Shown here one piece after another: positions 11,566-21,978 of a stretch of 64,000 bases of DNA. Made by a program: the position numbers and the translations under genes. The stretch spans positions 15,642,001 through 15,706,000 of the forward strand of contig OX621244.1 of assembly GCA_951640165.1 (NCBI GenBank). The letters are read 5' to 3'. The DNA comes from Pseudoips prasinana (taxonomy: Eukaryota > Arthropoda > Insecta > Lepidoptera > Nolidae). The notes under the pieces are model-generated. The model saw only the letters and a program-made list of their open reading frames with translations, searched no databases and was not told where the DNA came from. Every line of letters begins with the position of its first letter. The stretch's first letter is position 1.

Positions 11566-11955
11566 TTACTGATCCAAATCAGGTAACCCACTAATTGTTG
11601 ATTTAATTTGAGCTAGGCTATCGAAATGAAGATCGATTTGATCGCTGCAACTATTAATAGTCTTACATAATCGGGAACAAGGAGAATTAGCACCTAATAC
11701 AGTCCTTCTTAGCGGTGGAAAGAGTGGTGTGATTGAGTAGCGAGTGAGCCGCGATGGTACTCGTATGTTGAAAACAGCAAGAAATCTGGGGCAATCAATT
11801 TTGGAGTTAAAGACCTTGCATGCAAACATAGCCTCATTAAGGTGCCGGCGATCAGCCAAAGATTTTATGCGGAAGTATTTCAGACGACATTTGTATGAGA
11901 GAATTTTTTTAGCTTCGCTATTAGAGAAAGCGAGATGCCACACAAACCGTTTTTG
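11566..11955 (-). pseudogene. non-LTR retrotransposon RT, C-terminal fragment
   Basis: On the minus strand an open frame of about 128 codons ends at a stop at 11566. It resembles the post-polymerase C-terminal region of Jockey/CR1-like reverse transcriptases: a SLADRRHLNEAMFACKV-like stretch, IDCPRFL, FNIRVPSRLTR, then FPPLRRT and NSPCSRLCKTIN. The polymerase motif (YADD) is absent, so this is a 5'-truncated or broken copy. The frame happens to stay open into the adjacent SINE, which gives a longer artificial 171-codon ORF starting at 12081. Codons upstream of about 11955 derive from that SINE read backwards and are not part of the RT. Clade assignment is tentative. Confidence 0.75.
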
Positions 11956-11956
11956 T

Positions 11957-12175
11957 ATTATCCCGTGGGGGAGCGTAGAAGTCGTAGCAATATCTACAGA
12001 AAAACGGGCCTCAGTGTCTCTATGATTACTATGACCATCATACAATGAACGCCAACCTATATACCAAGCGTGGCGTCGCAAAGGCTCTCCAAATTATGGA
12101 CACAATTCCATCGGGAAATTCTTTTGGGGAGGCCTTTGTCCAGCAGTGGACGTTATTGGGCTGACATGATGATAA
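11957..12175 (+). mobile_element. SINE family F with RTE-like 3' tail
   Basis: It starts CCCGTGGGGGAGCGTAGAAG and contains ATGACCATCATACAATGAAC and GGAGGCCTTTGTCCAGCAG. It ends TGGGCTGACATGATGATAAG. The 3' end matches the RTE-like LINE tail (cagcagtggacg...ctga...atgatg), the usual arrangement for a SINE that borrows LINE machinery. Confidence 0.75.
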
Positions 12176-12515
12176 GCACAACCACTGCAATAATTTCTCA
12201 GGCAAATAGTTCTTCAATTAAGAAATCATTTAGTTAATTTATATTCCAGCGATAGATAAAGGAAAATTAAGGTTAGTAGTAGGAGCAGTAATAGTTCAAT
12301 AATAACTTACAAAAGCCTTTTAAATAGCGTCTTATATTTCTCTATATCCCCTCACAGTACGACAACTCTTTTTCGATAGAGACTCATCTTAGTGTTTCCG
12401 ATCCTCGCCCGGACTCCATGGTTTACCAATTTCAAAAAGGCCGAAGTTTCTCAATTCGATATACCTAACTCTAGCGTTTGTAAGTCGTTTTCAAATGATT
12501 TTGATTATATTCATA

Positions 12516-12706
12516 CTAGCTGTTTTTACCCGCGTTAAACTTTATAAATTATAGCCATATATATATGTGTTAATCTAGGATGTCAGCTAACTCCATACCA
12601 AATTTTATTAAAATCGCTCCAGCCGTTTAGACGTGAAGAAGTAACAAACATACACACTAACACAGTCACACACTCACAAACTTTCGACTTTATAATATTA
12701 GTGTGA
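12516..12706 (-). mobile_element. short Helitron, family H3
   Basis: On the minus strand the 5' end reads TCACACTAATATTATAAAG after an A. The 3' end reads CGCGGGTAAAAACAGCTAG before T. It is 191 bp with internal H3 blocks (GTTTGTTACTTC). Confidence 0.75.
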
Positions 12707-13760
12707 TATCTCACATAAATGTTGTGCTTGCCATATAACTAATATAAATTTTGTTCAGTTCATATGTTAAATTTATATGTAAATGTATTTTATCTTATAT
12801 TATTTGGATATCCTTCCATTCCAATCAGAATTCCCACCAAATGTTAATATAAATTCACACGATTCCGAACCAAATTACCTACGTATGTTATATTAATATT
12901 TATGTGGTTCTATATATTTAAATTACTCAATTTTAACCCAAATCATTAATCTCTATTAAGATAAACTAATTTAAATCACTTTTTGGAACGCCGGGTTATC
13001 TTCCGCCGAACAAAATGCGGGGACGAACAATTCATCAATCAAGAGGATATCTACTTAAAAACACATTAACTTGCTTCCTTAAATACACAAACTCGACCAA
13101 CAGGTGCCTTGAGAACATTTCTTCATATACTTATAATATCTATCCTTTATAATTGTTATTAACGAATTTCAACATATGATAAGGCTCGCCAGCATTAAAT
13201 TGTCAAGAAATCATTTAACAACCATTTATAACTTTACATATCACAATGACATCATTCTAAAAAGTCGTATCAGCCATTTAAAAACGCTAAATTAGAACCT
13301 TTAGTAGATAAAAGAGTTTGAACATACGGTATCAGATTGTTAGATGGTATATTTGGATTAGGGAGGATGTACACGTGATATGGGGCTGACATAGTGACGT
13401 CGTAATAACAGTTTGTAGGCTCGTTATAGAATAAAAACGGCATAGGTTATGGTTCGCTTACTCCGGCCCTACCATGTAGATACCGCCTATTTAACGATAC
13501 ATAGAGGATGTATTGTACAGCCCAATATAGTCTCACGGTCGGTAGAGCTTCGAGCGTAATGGTTTTTTATATAATGAGCATTCGTAAGTAACGAAGACCA
13601 AGTTTGGGCCTCAAAATGTTCAAATATAGTGTTGTTAAGATAACGGTGTACTGCGTGTCAGGAATGAAGCTATTAAATACAGACTATAAAAAAGAATGTG
13701 AGAGCGGGAATAGTCGAAGCCGAATTTTGGCTGAGGCAGATAACATAATGAATGATAATG
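12707..13760. other. unannotated stretch
   Basis: No gene or repeat boundary was recognised. Short frames near 13604-13760 run into SINE-D and are not credible genes. Confidence 0.4.
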
Positions 13761-14080
13761 TCCTCCCGACCGAACTTCGGCCACGGCGGCCAGTCTCAAT
13801 GGAGACTAGCCAATTGCGCAGGACATATTATAGTGCACAAGTGTGTGCGCAAACACAGGGGCACTTTCTATTCCATCACTCCGACACGACCGGAAAGAGT
13901 TCAGGTACAGGACCGGCGGCTTTACGTGTTTGCCGAGGACGGGGGTGCAATACCGTCAACTCCCAGGCTTCGGGTTGATACTGATAAATTGCTTTTTACG
14001 GAAAAATCCCGATATCACTTTTTGGCCCGACCCGGGATTTGAAACCAGAGCCTCATTATCTGCGGTTGAACTATATCGTT
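13761..14080 (-). mobile_element. SINE family D, tRNA-headed
   Basis: This is the reverse complement of the copy at 61928-62292. It includes CCACGGCGGCCAGTCTCAAT, a GGAAAGAGTTCAGGTACAGG block and, at the head, GGGATTTGAAACC (degraded box B) and GCGGTTGAAC. The tRNA-like head is truncated at 14080. Four short open frames overlap it and are artefacts. Confidence 0.75.
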
Positions 14081-14261
14081 GATATATAGCAGATACCATA
14101 AAAGAGACTACTGCTAGTGAGAGTTTACTTGGTTTGAAACCGCTCCACTTCATCTCCTGGAATTGAACAAGCAGCTTGCACTAATGAACGTGGCAATCAA
14201 TAATCAGTAAATGTTATATAAGATCAGTTACACTTTGATACATTTGCTATGGAAGTGCCGT

Positions 14262-14350
14262 GCCCCGCGGTTTTACCCGCGTTAGATTTCATTAATTTAT
14301 CATAGCTCCTCCCCCGTAGGTGATAGCGTGATAATATGTAGCCTGTATGT
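14262..14350 (-). mobile_element. truncated Helitron, family H2
   Basis: The block GTGCCCCGCGGTTTTACCCG, then CTCCTCCCCCGTAGGTG and ATAGCGTGATAATATGTAGC, equals the 3' part (minus strand) of H2. The 5' part is missing and the CTAG end is degraded. Confidence 0.6.
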
Positions 14351-16047
14351 CTCCTCTTTTTTGCTATAAATTTTACTTCTTATTTTATTAATTATATTAT
14401 TTTTATGTTTTTTAGTTAGCTATATTATTTTTAGTTTTTATACATTTAGTTTTATCTATAGTATTTAAATATTTTTCTCTATAAAAGTTTTAGTTGGAAG
14501 CTATTAAGCGCAAATTAACCTTAAATTATTTATTTAAAAATCGTGCAAAGGTTTTCTCCATCGGATGGTTCAAACGTAGTTTTCATTATACTACCACGTG
14601 GCAAACAAACCTACAGCCAAAGTCTGTAAGTGATCATATTTAAACACTAGCTGTTACCCGGGACTTCGTCCGCGACAATTTTGAATGATGACCAATGTAA
14701 CCTACAACAAAAAAGTCCTAACATACGTGAAAGACTCACTTCGAGAAACTGTGTAATGAATGTGAATAACTAAGGATAGGCCATTTCATTAAAATTTTGT
14801 ACCTATGCCATTTCTGTCAGAAACGGTAAACAGAAAAAAACACGACCATTTAAAGCATATTTTCATTTTCATTATAAAATGTTTCATTGACTCACATACT
14901 AAGTTTAGGATAACTATCCATTGGCCTACAATTTTGAAATTTGGCACCATGAGATAAAGGAAAAAAAGAGAAAATTTTCATTACACAATGTTCATTACAG
15001 TTATTTAAGTAGTAAACAACGGTTATTTCAATATTACAAACAGACACTCCAATTTTATTTATTTGTATAAATTACAATAGCGGTACCTGCGCTTCGTCCG
15101 CCTGTTAATTACTTTATATTGTTTTTTGTTGTTTATTTTCTAAAATAAAGAATTTTCCTAAAATACACGTAGCCTAAGTTACTCCTTATTACATAAGCTA
15201 CCTGCCAATAAAAGTCTCGTCAAAATCGGTTCAGTCATTTCAGCGATTAGCCGGAACAAACAGACAGAAAGCCAGACAGACAAAAATTGTAAAAAAAAAT
15301 ATTTTGGTGTATGTACCGTATACATGTTCATATTTACGTAGTAAACAACGGTCATTTCAATATTACAAACAGACACTCCAATTTTATTTATTTGCATAGA
15401 ATAGATTACAATAGCGGTACCTGCGCTTCGTCCGCCTGTTAATTACTTTATTTCGTTTTTTCTTGTTTTTTTTCTAAAATAAAGAATTTTTCTAAAATAA
15501 ACGTAGCTTAAGTTACTCCTTATTACATAAGCTACCTGCCAATAGAAGTTCCGTCAAAACCGGTCCAGTCATTTCAGAGAATAGCCGGAACAAACAGACA
15601 GACAGACAAAAATTGTAAAAAATGTTATTATGTATATGCACCGTATATATTATGTTCATATTTATGTAGTAAACAACGGTCATTTCAATATTACAAACAG
15701 ACACTCCAATTTTATTTATTTGTAGCATGTATAGATTACAATCGCTTCGTCCGCGTGTTAATTAGTTTATTTGGTTTTTTCTTGTTTTTGGCTAAAATAA
15801 ATAATTTTTATAAAGTAAACGTAGCCTTAGTTAATCATTATTACATAAGCTACCTGCCAATAAAAGTCCCGTCAAAATCGGTCCAGTCATTTCAGAAATT
15901 AGCCGGAACAAACAGACAGACAGACAGACAAAAATTGTAAAAAAAAATATTTTGGTGTATGTTCCGTATATATGTTCATACTTATGTAGTAAACAACGGT
16001 CATTTCGATATTACAAACAGACACTCCAATTTTATTTATTTGTATAG

Positions 16048-16087
16048 ATCGATATTACAAACAGAGACACTCCAATTTTATTTATTT
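16048..16087. repeat. local duplication inside H1 array
   Basis: The segment GATATTACAAACAGAGACAC plus its TTTATTTATTTGTATAGAT ending repeats the immediately preceding 40 bp, so one unit carries its 5' terminus twice. Confidence 0.7.
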
Positions 16088-16326
16088 GTATAGATTACAA
16101 TAGCGGTACCTGCGCTTCGTCCGCCTGTTAATTACTTTATTTAGTTTTTTCCTGTTCTTTTTCTAAAATAAAGAATTTTTCTAAAATAAACGTAGCCTAT
16201 TTACTCCTTATTACATAAGCTATCTGCCAATAAAAGTCCCGTCAAAATCGGTCCAGTCATTTCAGAGATTAGCCGGAACAAACAGACAGACAGACAAAAA
16301 TTGAAAAACATGTTATTTTGGTGTAT

Positions 16327-16672
16327 TAAACACCGTCGTTTTAAACACAAGGTCCGTTATAATAATATTACTGAATCCATACCTTAATATAGACAGAACC
16401 ATTCAGACAATATGTAGTAAAATATAAATTTCAATACATAATATTAAAAACTTCAACTAAACATAATCTCCTTGACAATAACTTAATACAAGCTACCTAA
16501 ATGTCACTACCATTCTAAAATAAATTGTATAAATGATTTAACATTCCGTGTACCTAAATATCTGTAATAAGTAACTAGAAATAATAACTGTATTACTACA
16601 AACATGTTCTGACTATTTACAAGCGCTTTTTTAAAGTCTACGTGAATAAAAACCTTTTTTATTTATTTATTT
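16327..16672 (+). mobile_element. retroposon 3' end (family U1) inserted in the H1 array
   Basis: The array unit is interrupted after TTTTGGTGTAT and resumes with ATGTACCGTATA. The insert begins near ACACCGTCGTTTTAAAC and ends GTGAATAAAAACCTTTTTT plus an (ATTT)n tail. It carries an AATAAA signal at the 3' side. Reverse copies lie at 9183 and 42479. Confidence 0.75.
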
Positions 16673-16760
16673 ATGTACCGTATATATGTTCATATTTATG
16701 TAGTAAACAACGGTCATTTCAATATTACAAACAGACACTCCAATTTTATTTATTTGTATA

Positions 16761-16791
16761 GATAAGATAACTCATATAGAGTTATCTTATC
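16761..16791. repeat. 13-bp perfect inverted repeat at array edge
   Basis: GATAAGATAACTC, then a 5-nt spacer, then GAGTTATCTTATC. It starts exactly at the 5' terminus of the outermost Helitron unit. Confidence 0.8.
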
Positions 16792-17826
16792 GAATAGTAT
16801 TATGAATCTTCTTTCATTGATCATGGTGATTAAATATCAATAAAAAATGTGATTTGAATTGAATCCCATTCAAACATCATTTTATTCTTTATTATTTCTA
16901 AAACATAAGTACTTTTTTACTAATGTAATAAGAAATTTATAAGAAAATAAGTTACCATTTTAACAGTTCTCAAATGTAAATCGACGGAAAAGCGATCAAA
17001 CTGAATATCTTATTCGTTCTTAAAGTCAATTTAAATATTTTATACTGAAGTTACGTTTGGGCCCGCCTAATACCGGACGAGAAACGAAGAAAATTAAACT
17101 TGTTACCACATTGCTTTAAGAACAGGTAACTTTTTAATTCCCCTAACAAAATTGTCATATTTTCCTTTGAGCACGCTATAATGAAATAAACGGAAGAAGG
17201 AACAGTGTGGACTCTTCTAGCATTTTTATAAGCTCTCTGTACTTAAGAGACTTTACTTCATGCAGTTTTGTGAATGTTTACAATACGCTGCTTGGGGGAT
17301 ATTCAATTTATTACAGCTAACTTAATAACAAGAGGAAGGCTTTGAAGTCGACAAAGTTGGCGCTAAAATAAAGAGGTGGGCCCTTTACGATTCGTCTCGC
17401 TAAGGACGTCTGGTAATTAACAAGTCTCGGATTTATTACGAGTTGAATTAGCTTTCAACGTTTCATATCATAATCCGAAAGCGTTTTATTGTCTCAGGGA
17501 ACGGACGGATTCTTAGATGGTAATTAATTACACGTAACACGGCTTAACGACAAATTTCAAGGAACTCTCGGTTGAGTACTTTGTGTTATAAAGACAGGTA
17601 TTAAGTAAAGAGTTGCGGAATTTGTTTTACATTGTGTATTAATATTGGAAGTAAGATTTACACGTTTCTGAACGGAATTTAAGGACAATATTTGTTAAAA
17701 GGTTTAATATAAAATGTTGTATTATTCAGATTTCTCACATGATGATAGTATACAGTTAGCGCTACTAACAGTGAGTGTTGTGGGTCCTAAAACCACACGG
17801 AACCCGCTAGTTTAGCCGTACATCTG
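16792..17826. other. low-copy-looking stretch
   Basis: No gene or transposon was recognised. The part 17330-17560 is more complex in composition than the surroundings and contains several TAATTA-type motifs; see findings. Confidence 0.35.
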
Positions 17827-17884
17827 GACAAAAACATTACGGATATTCAGCCTTGTTAGGCTGGATATTCTTAATGTTTTTGTC
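17827..17884. repeat. 26-bp inverted repeat, 6-nt spacer
   Basis: Arms GACAAAAACATTACGGATAT... and ...TTAATGTTTTTGTC pair with three mismatches around a TTGTTA loop. Confidence 0.8.
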
Positions 17885-18482
17885 ATGGCATACACAACAG
17901 TAAAATCAGTCTACTTTATTATTAATCACCCAATATTCATTTTAAAAATTGCTATATCGACGGTGTGCGAGTTTGCGCGCTTGCGCTAGCTATACAATGT
18001 GAGGAAGGCCAGGCGGAAACCAAAACATGTTTTTTTTTTATATTCTGGTTAGCACAGCAATATATCGTGAACATTTAGCTACTCTTTTTTTTTGCTTTTA
18101 CTTCTTTCTGTGATGTTAAGTTATCCATTGATCACTCTCACTATTTCTTCCTGAAACGCTTTATAAGGTTCGGAACGTTCCTCTTCAGTCTCGTGTAACT
18201 TGTACTTCCACAATACAATAATAAATAAAAAAATGCGACATAATTTTAAGAATCCGAAGTGAACACATATCGTCTAATTAATTCGCATATGTAATATAAC
18301 CCGAAAAAGCCGGACTTTGTCCGGCTATATTCGGTTGCCTGGCAACACTACTTACTACAATAATAATTCGGATTGACTATTTGGAAAATTGTAGTATTGA
18401 AACTATTATATAGCAACGCGTGTTATACAATTTGAATAGATAGTCAACCTATTAATTAAATGATAAGATAAGGTCAGAAAAC
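17885..18482. other. unannotated stretch
   Basis: Only a small hairpin (near 18302-18335: AAGCCGGA/TCCGGCT arms, CTTTG spacer) was seen. No gene was recognised. Confidence 0.35.
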
Positions 18483-18740
18483 AACACTTTATTGCACACC
18501 ATTAACAGAGAATAGTTACACGATTTAAATAATATTAAGAAAGGTACAATAGGCGATCATATCGCCTACAGCGATCTCTTCCAGACAACCAAGTGAGTTT
18601 ACTATTAGAAATCATTGGCAACATTATGCTGCCATTGATTTAAAATAATAATCTGCGAGAGTCAATAGGTGGCGGTGATCACTTAACATCCGGTGAGCCA
18701 CTTTTTTCTTGCACTCAGATAAAAAAAACAGCCTTAAAAC
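18483..18740 (-). mobile_element. LINE 3' UTR remnant
   Basis: On the minus strand it contains GGTGATCACCGCCACC-like sequence (plus strand GGTGGCGGTGATCACTTAAC at 18668-18687), then GGTTGTCTGGAAGAGATCGC, and ends GTGTGCAATAAAGTGTT. The same GGTTGTCTGGAAGAGATC block opens the plus-strand copy at 8091. The AATAAA near its end marks the 3' terminus. Confidence 0.6.
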
Positions 18741-21422
18741 AACATGCGGTTTCGATTTCTTATATTCCTGTGAAAATATAAATTTGTCCGTGGACTCTTT
18801 GGTTGTAGGACTACGATTTCCGATTCGCTTGATAACTAAATGCAGAGCTGGTACCACATTCCCCCGTGTAATCAGGGTATAAGTGGCATACTCGTAATCG
18901 TGCCTATTCGACATAACAAATTATACTACGTTTGTGCTGGTAATAAGGCAGACTCACCTTAAATCACTTTTATTATTACATTTACAGACCTAAAGACACA
19001 TGATAGTTTTGATGCCATTTATTCCGAAAATTAGTAGTGTAAATGATTATATAAAACTTAAGTCTGTGTGTTTCAATGTTGTCAAGTTAGCTATTATATT
19101 CATGGCCATTAATATATTCCCTGCAATTCAAAGAAATAACTCTTACAGCGTGCAATTAATTCTAAGCATTAATTTAAAAATCCTTAATATCTACAAACTG
19201 TTCGGTTCTGACATACTTTTGAATGAATTTGTTACCTATTAACTTTTAACTTAATAATAATAACTGTTACAAGTGCGTAAACAGTAAACACTAGATACAG
19301 GCCTATAAAATCCAACCAAATGTGAATGGATTCTTAACATCAAACCAAGTATTTCACATTCCCCGAAATCCTTGATAAAACCCAAACTCATTTCACCAAA
19401 ACTATTTAGCGAAGTAATAATTGTTCCTTTTTCATTAAGGCGGGTGACATAAAAGTAAACGTATTGTAAGAACGACCTTCGCACAATATGTCAAAAATTG
19501 CCGTCATTGTTCTTCTGGTAGTCCCAGTAATTGTGCCACTGACAAAATGTGCTCTGCCAAAAACTCCAGAGAACTGGTTAGCCATAAAAGTCACATGTTT
19601 GCCAGGGGCTTATTACCGCAATAACAATTTAAGGAAGCCGAAAGGGTGGCGCGGAATTTCTACGAAAACTTTTGTTTGCGTCTCAGTTTACCGAATTGTT
19701 TTATAAACAATGTTTACAACAGTAACTTTATGGTCCACTTGTTTTATCTCAGTTTTTCATTGCGACACTACTAAAGTTATTGTTTGAACAATTTTGTTTT
19801 GTTGTAGTCAGTTTCACTTTTGCGATCCATTATATGATTGGATACAAATAATTTTGCTTTCATTTACGATTTTACAACGTTGTTTCACTTTTGGTAATAT
19901 TTTTGGGATAATAAAATTAAATGTTGTGTGACTGATTGTTTGAAAGTGAAACTCAGTGAGTCACAAGCTTTAAGTTTGTTAGTCGAAATACAAATAAATT
20001 GCAATGGAATAGCTGTTGGAGTACTTCATGCATAGCAATAGAAATTACACCGTATTGATCGTACGGATTTGTAACAGCTATTAACTTAATACGAGATACA
20101 TCTGACAGGAACATAAGTTTATAAATATGAATCAACAATGCATAATAAATGTAGTTAAGTATTTATGTTTATTAATGAATAAAACATAAATTGATACGAC
20201 AGATATGACTATTGAACACTTACTGCACTAACTAATAACAATAAATGTCAGATTAGGTTGCAAGGAGTTATTAAGGAGCTATTAACAACAAATGTAAGTT
20301 CTTTGCTATCGTCAACATTACGACAAGCCTTTGAAGTTTCTTGTTAATCTTGTGAAAAATGGTAATAAAATTTAATCGGATTATTAATCATTGACTGTGC
20401 AGTTTATTTTAAATATTTTTTTTTATTTTATTTAGTATTATTGAATGTATTTACCTTTGTATCAAGGGGTTTAAGCAGCCCAACAGATCTTCAAAATGCC
20501 TTAAAGACTGTTGTTTAATGACTACAGCCAGGACCGCTCAGAACTCTCAAGGTTGCGCATACAGACTTGACCGCAAGCATAATCGGTGCTTTTCCTTACC
20601 GATAATTTTGAACAAGCGCCTCCTGCTATTATATTATACATGATACTTGATGGGTCTGTAATAATAACATCTCACAATATTTATCTTTACGATATTGTGC
20701 GATTCATATCGGTAATACAATATGTTTTTATAATTTTTAGTCACATATAAGAGGTTAGATAAAACTGTTCACATTTACATATTTTTATAGTCAATAGTAA
20801 TTTATTGGTAATGTTAATTACATGTCAACAATGTTTAACAAATTAAATTTCATTCCCGTAAATACTCTACCAGCTCTATTTCCAACGGGTGTATAGATCC
20901 CAAGGTGAATAGACCTGGGAAAAATATCTATACATCATTAAATTTTGTTCCCGTCGTTACTCACCCCCCGGATTCTATTCACCTCGTTTTTCTGCATTGA
21001 GTCCAATGTCTAACATTTAATGTCAGAGAAAAACTTAATAATCGAAGAACCGACTGACATATTAATTTCAAGAATCATTTCCTGAAATGAAGAGTAAAAA
21101 TATTTTCTGAACTGAGTTTTACCTTTAAATACCCTAGGAAGATATCTGTTTCAACAGACAATAGAGGCCAGCGGACGCTTAAGCAGTCTATGATTACAAA
21201 CTAAGTAGCCTTCGCCATAGAGCACCTCTTTGGGGTTCTAACCTCAGCTCAAGGCGATTACTGACGATAACTAGCATGTAGGTCAGTTTTCAGGGACGTT
21301 TTGTGCAACTGTCTTTCTAAATCAATACGCAAAACTGTAGCCCATGTCTTGAAGATTGGGGAGGGCATTTCTTCGATATAAATTATAGTGGGCTATAGTG
21401 CGGTGAGCGCCACTATTCCATG
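18741..21422. other. low-copy-looking stretch
   Basis: Long stretch without recognisable repeats. One short frame with a signal-peptide-like start is listed at 19488. Near 20845-20990 there is a loose repeat of TTCCCGT...TACTC and an inverted AGGTGAATAG/CTATTCACCT pair, too weak to classify. Confidence 0.35.
19488..19706 (+). CDS. doubtful short ORF with signal-peptide-like N-terminus
   Basis: A 72-codon open frame begins MSKIAVIVLLVVPVIVPLTK. That is a basic residue followed by about 17 hydrophobic residues and a small/polar stretch (CALP), which looks like a secretory signal peptide. The start context ACAAT-ATG has A at -3, acceptable for insects. The rest contains two further cysteines in no known spacing and a basic segment (NNNLRKPKGWRG). 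No family was recognised, and no clear splice donor or poly(A) signal follows in a convincing position. It may be chance, or a first exon. Treat it as a hypothesis only. Confidence 0.15.
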   Translation: MSKIAVIVLLVVPVIVPLTKCALPKTPENWLAIKVTCLPGAYYRNNNLRKPKGWRGISTKTFVCVSVYRIVL

Positions 21423-21978
21423 TAGTAGGAGAGCTGGCACGCTTTTTGGGGTAGGTATTTGAGGCAAGCTGAAAACTTGTCCTATAGCTCTTCAGACACA
21501 CCCCAACACGGAACTGCAGACCTGGCAGGCGGGTAGCGGGTCTAAACCAACCTCTAAATGTTTGATTTTTTTTTATTTTTTACCAAGTAATGTATTTGAG
21601 GCAAGCTGAAATTTTGATATGTTGTAGTTTAATGTTATACAATACAAAAAAAAAGACAGGCGATTCTGTCAGCGATTCTTTAGCACTGCCAGGCGTGTGC
21701 AAAAATATTTTGCAAAAAAATCGAAAAAATGTATTTGAGGCAACTTGAATGTTATTTATGTATTGTATAACCATTAAACTTCAACACATCAAAATTTCAG
21801 CTTGCCTCAAATACATTTTTTGGATGTAAAAAAATTCAAAAATTTAGCGGTTGGTTTAGACACCCTACCCGCCAGCCAGGTCTGCCGTTCCGTGTTGGGG
21901 TGTATCTGAAGAGCTATAGGACAAGTTTTCAGCTTGCCTCAAATACCTACCCAAAAATGCGTGTCAGCTCTTGGACTA
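21423..21978. mobile_element. 0.55-kb foldback MITE with TA flanks
   Basis: The two halves are long inverted repeats of about 210 bp. The left begins GTAGGAGAGCTGGCACGC (21425) and the right ends GCGTGTCAGCTCTTGGAC (21959-21976). TA dinucleotides flank both ends (21423-21424 and 21977-21978). The arms share GGTATTTGAGGCAAGCTG, then ACTTGTCCTATAGCTC and CAACACGGAAC. The interior holds a third GTATTTGAGGCAA-type motif (21729). There is no coding sequence. Confidence 0.85.

Larger units (their letters stand above)
14647..16762 (-). mobile_element. tandem Helitron array, family H1, with shared 3' cap
   Basis: Read on the minus strand, the composite starts with a canonical 5' end (TC at 16762-16761, TCTATACAAATAAATAAA) and finishes at a canonical CTAG followed by T (14650-14647). 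Between them lie about five 5'-end-containing units, marked by GTAAACAACGG on the plus strand near 15012, 15341, 15669, 15989 and 16703. Spacing is about 320-329 bp once the insertion and a local duplication are discounted. Internal units lack CTAG and end in GCTATTG, then the next TCTATAC. The 55 bp nearest the CTAG end match the cap of the 52-kb H2 array. The body at 14700-15000 is not repeated elsewhere in the window. No RepHel coding sequence is present, so the element is non-autonomous. Confidence 0.75.

Noticed and set aside
11566..12081. 171-codon ORF on the minus strand as a host gene
   Set aside because: Its C-terminal three quarters are a non-LTR RT tail and its first about 42 codons are a SINE read backwards; the frame is open across the junction by chance.
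13604..14153. Cluster of overlapping ORFs around 13.6-14.1 kb
   Set aside because: All overlap the SINE-D copy in several frames and both directions.
15012..16762. Classical centromeric satellite
   Set aside because: Only about five diverged units with Helitron termini at the edges; no higher-order structure visible.
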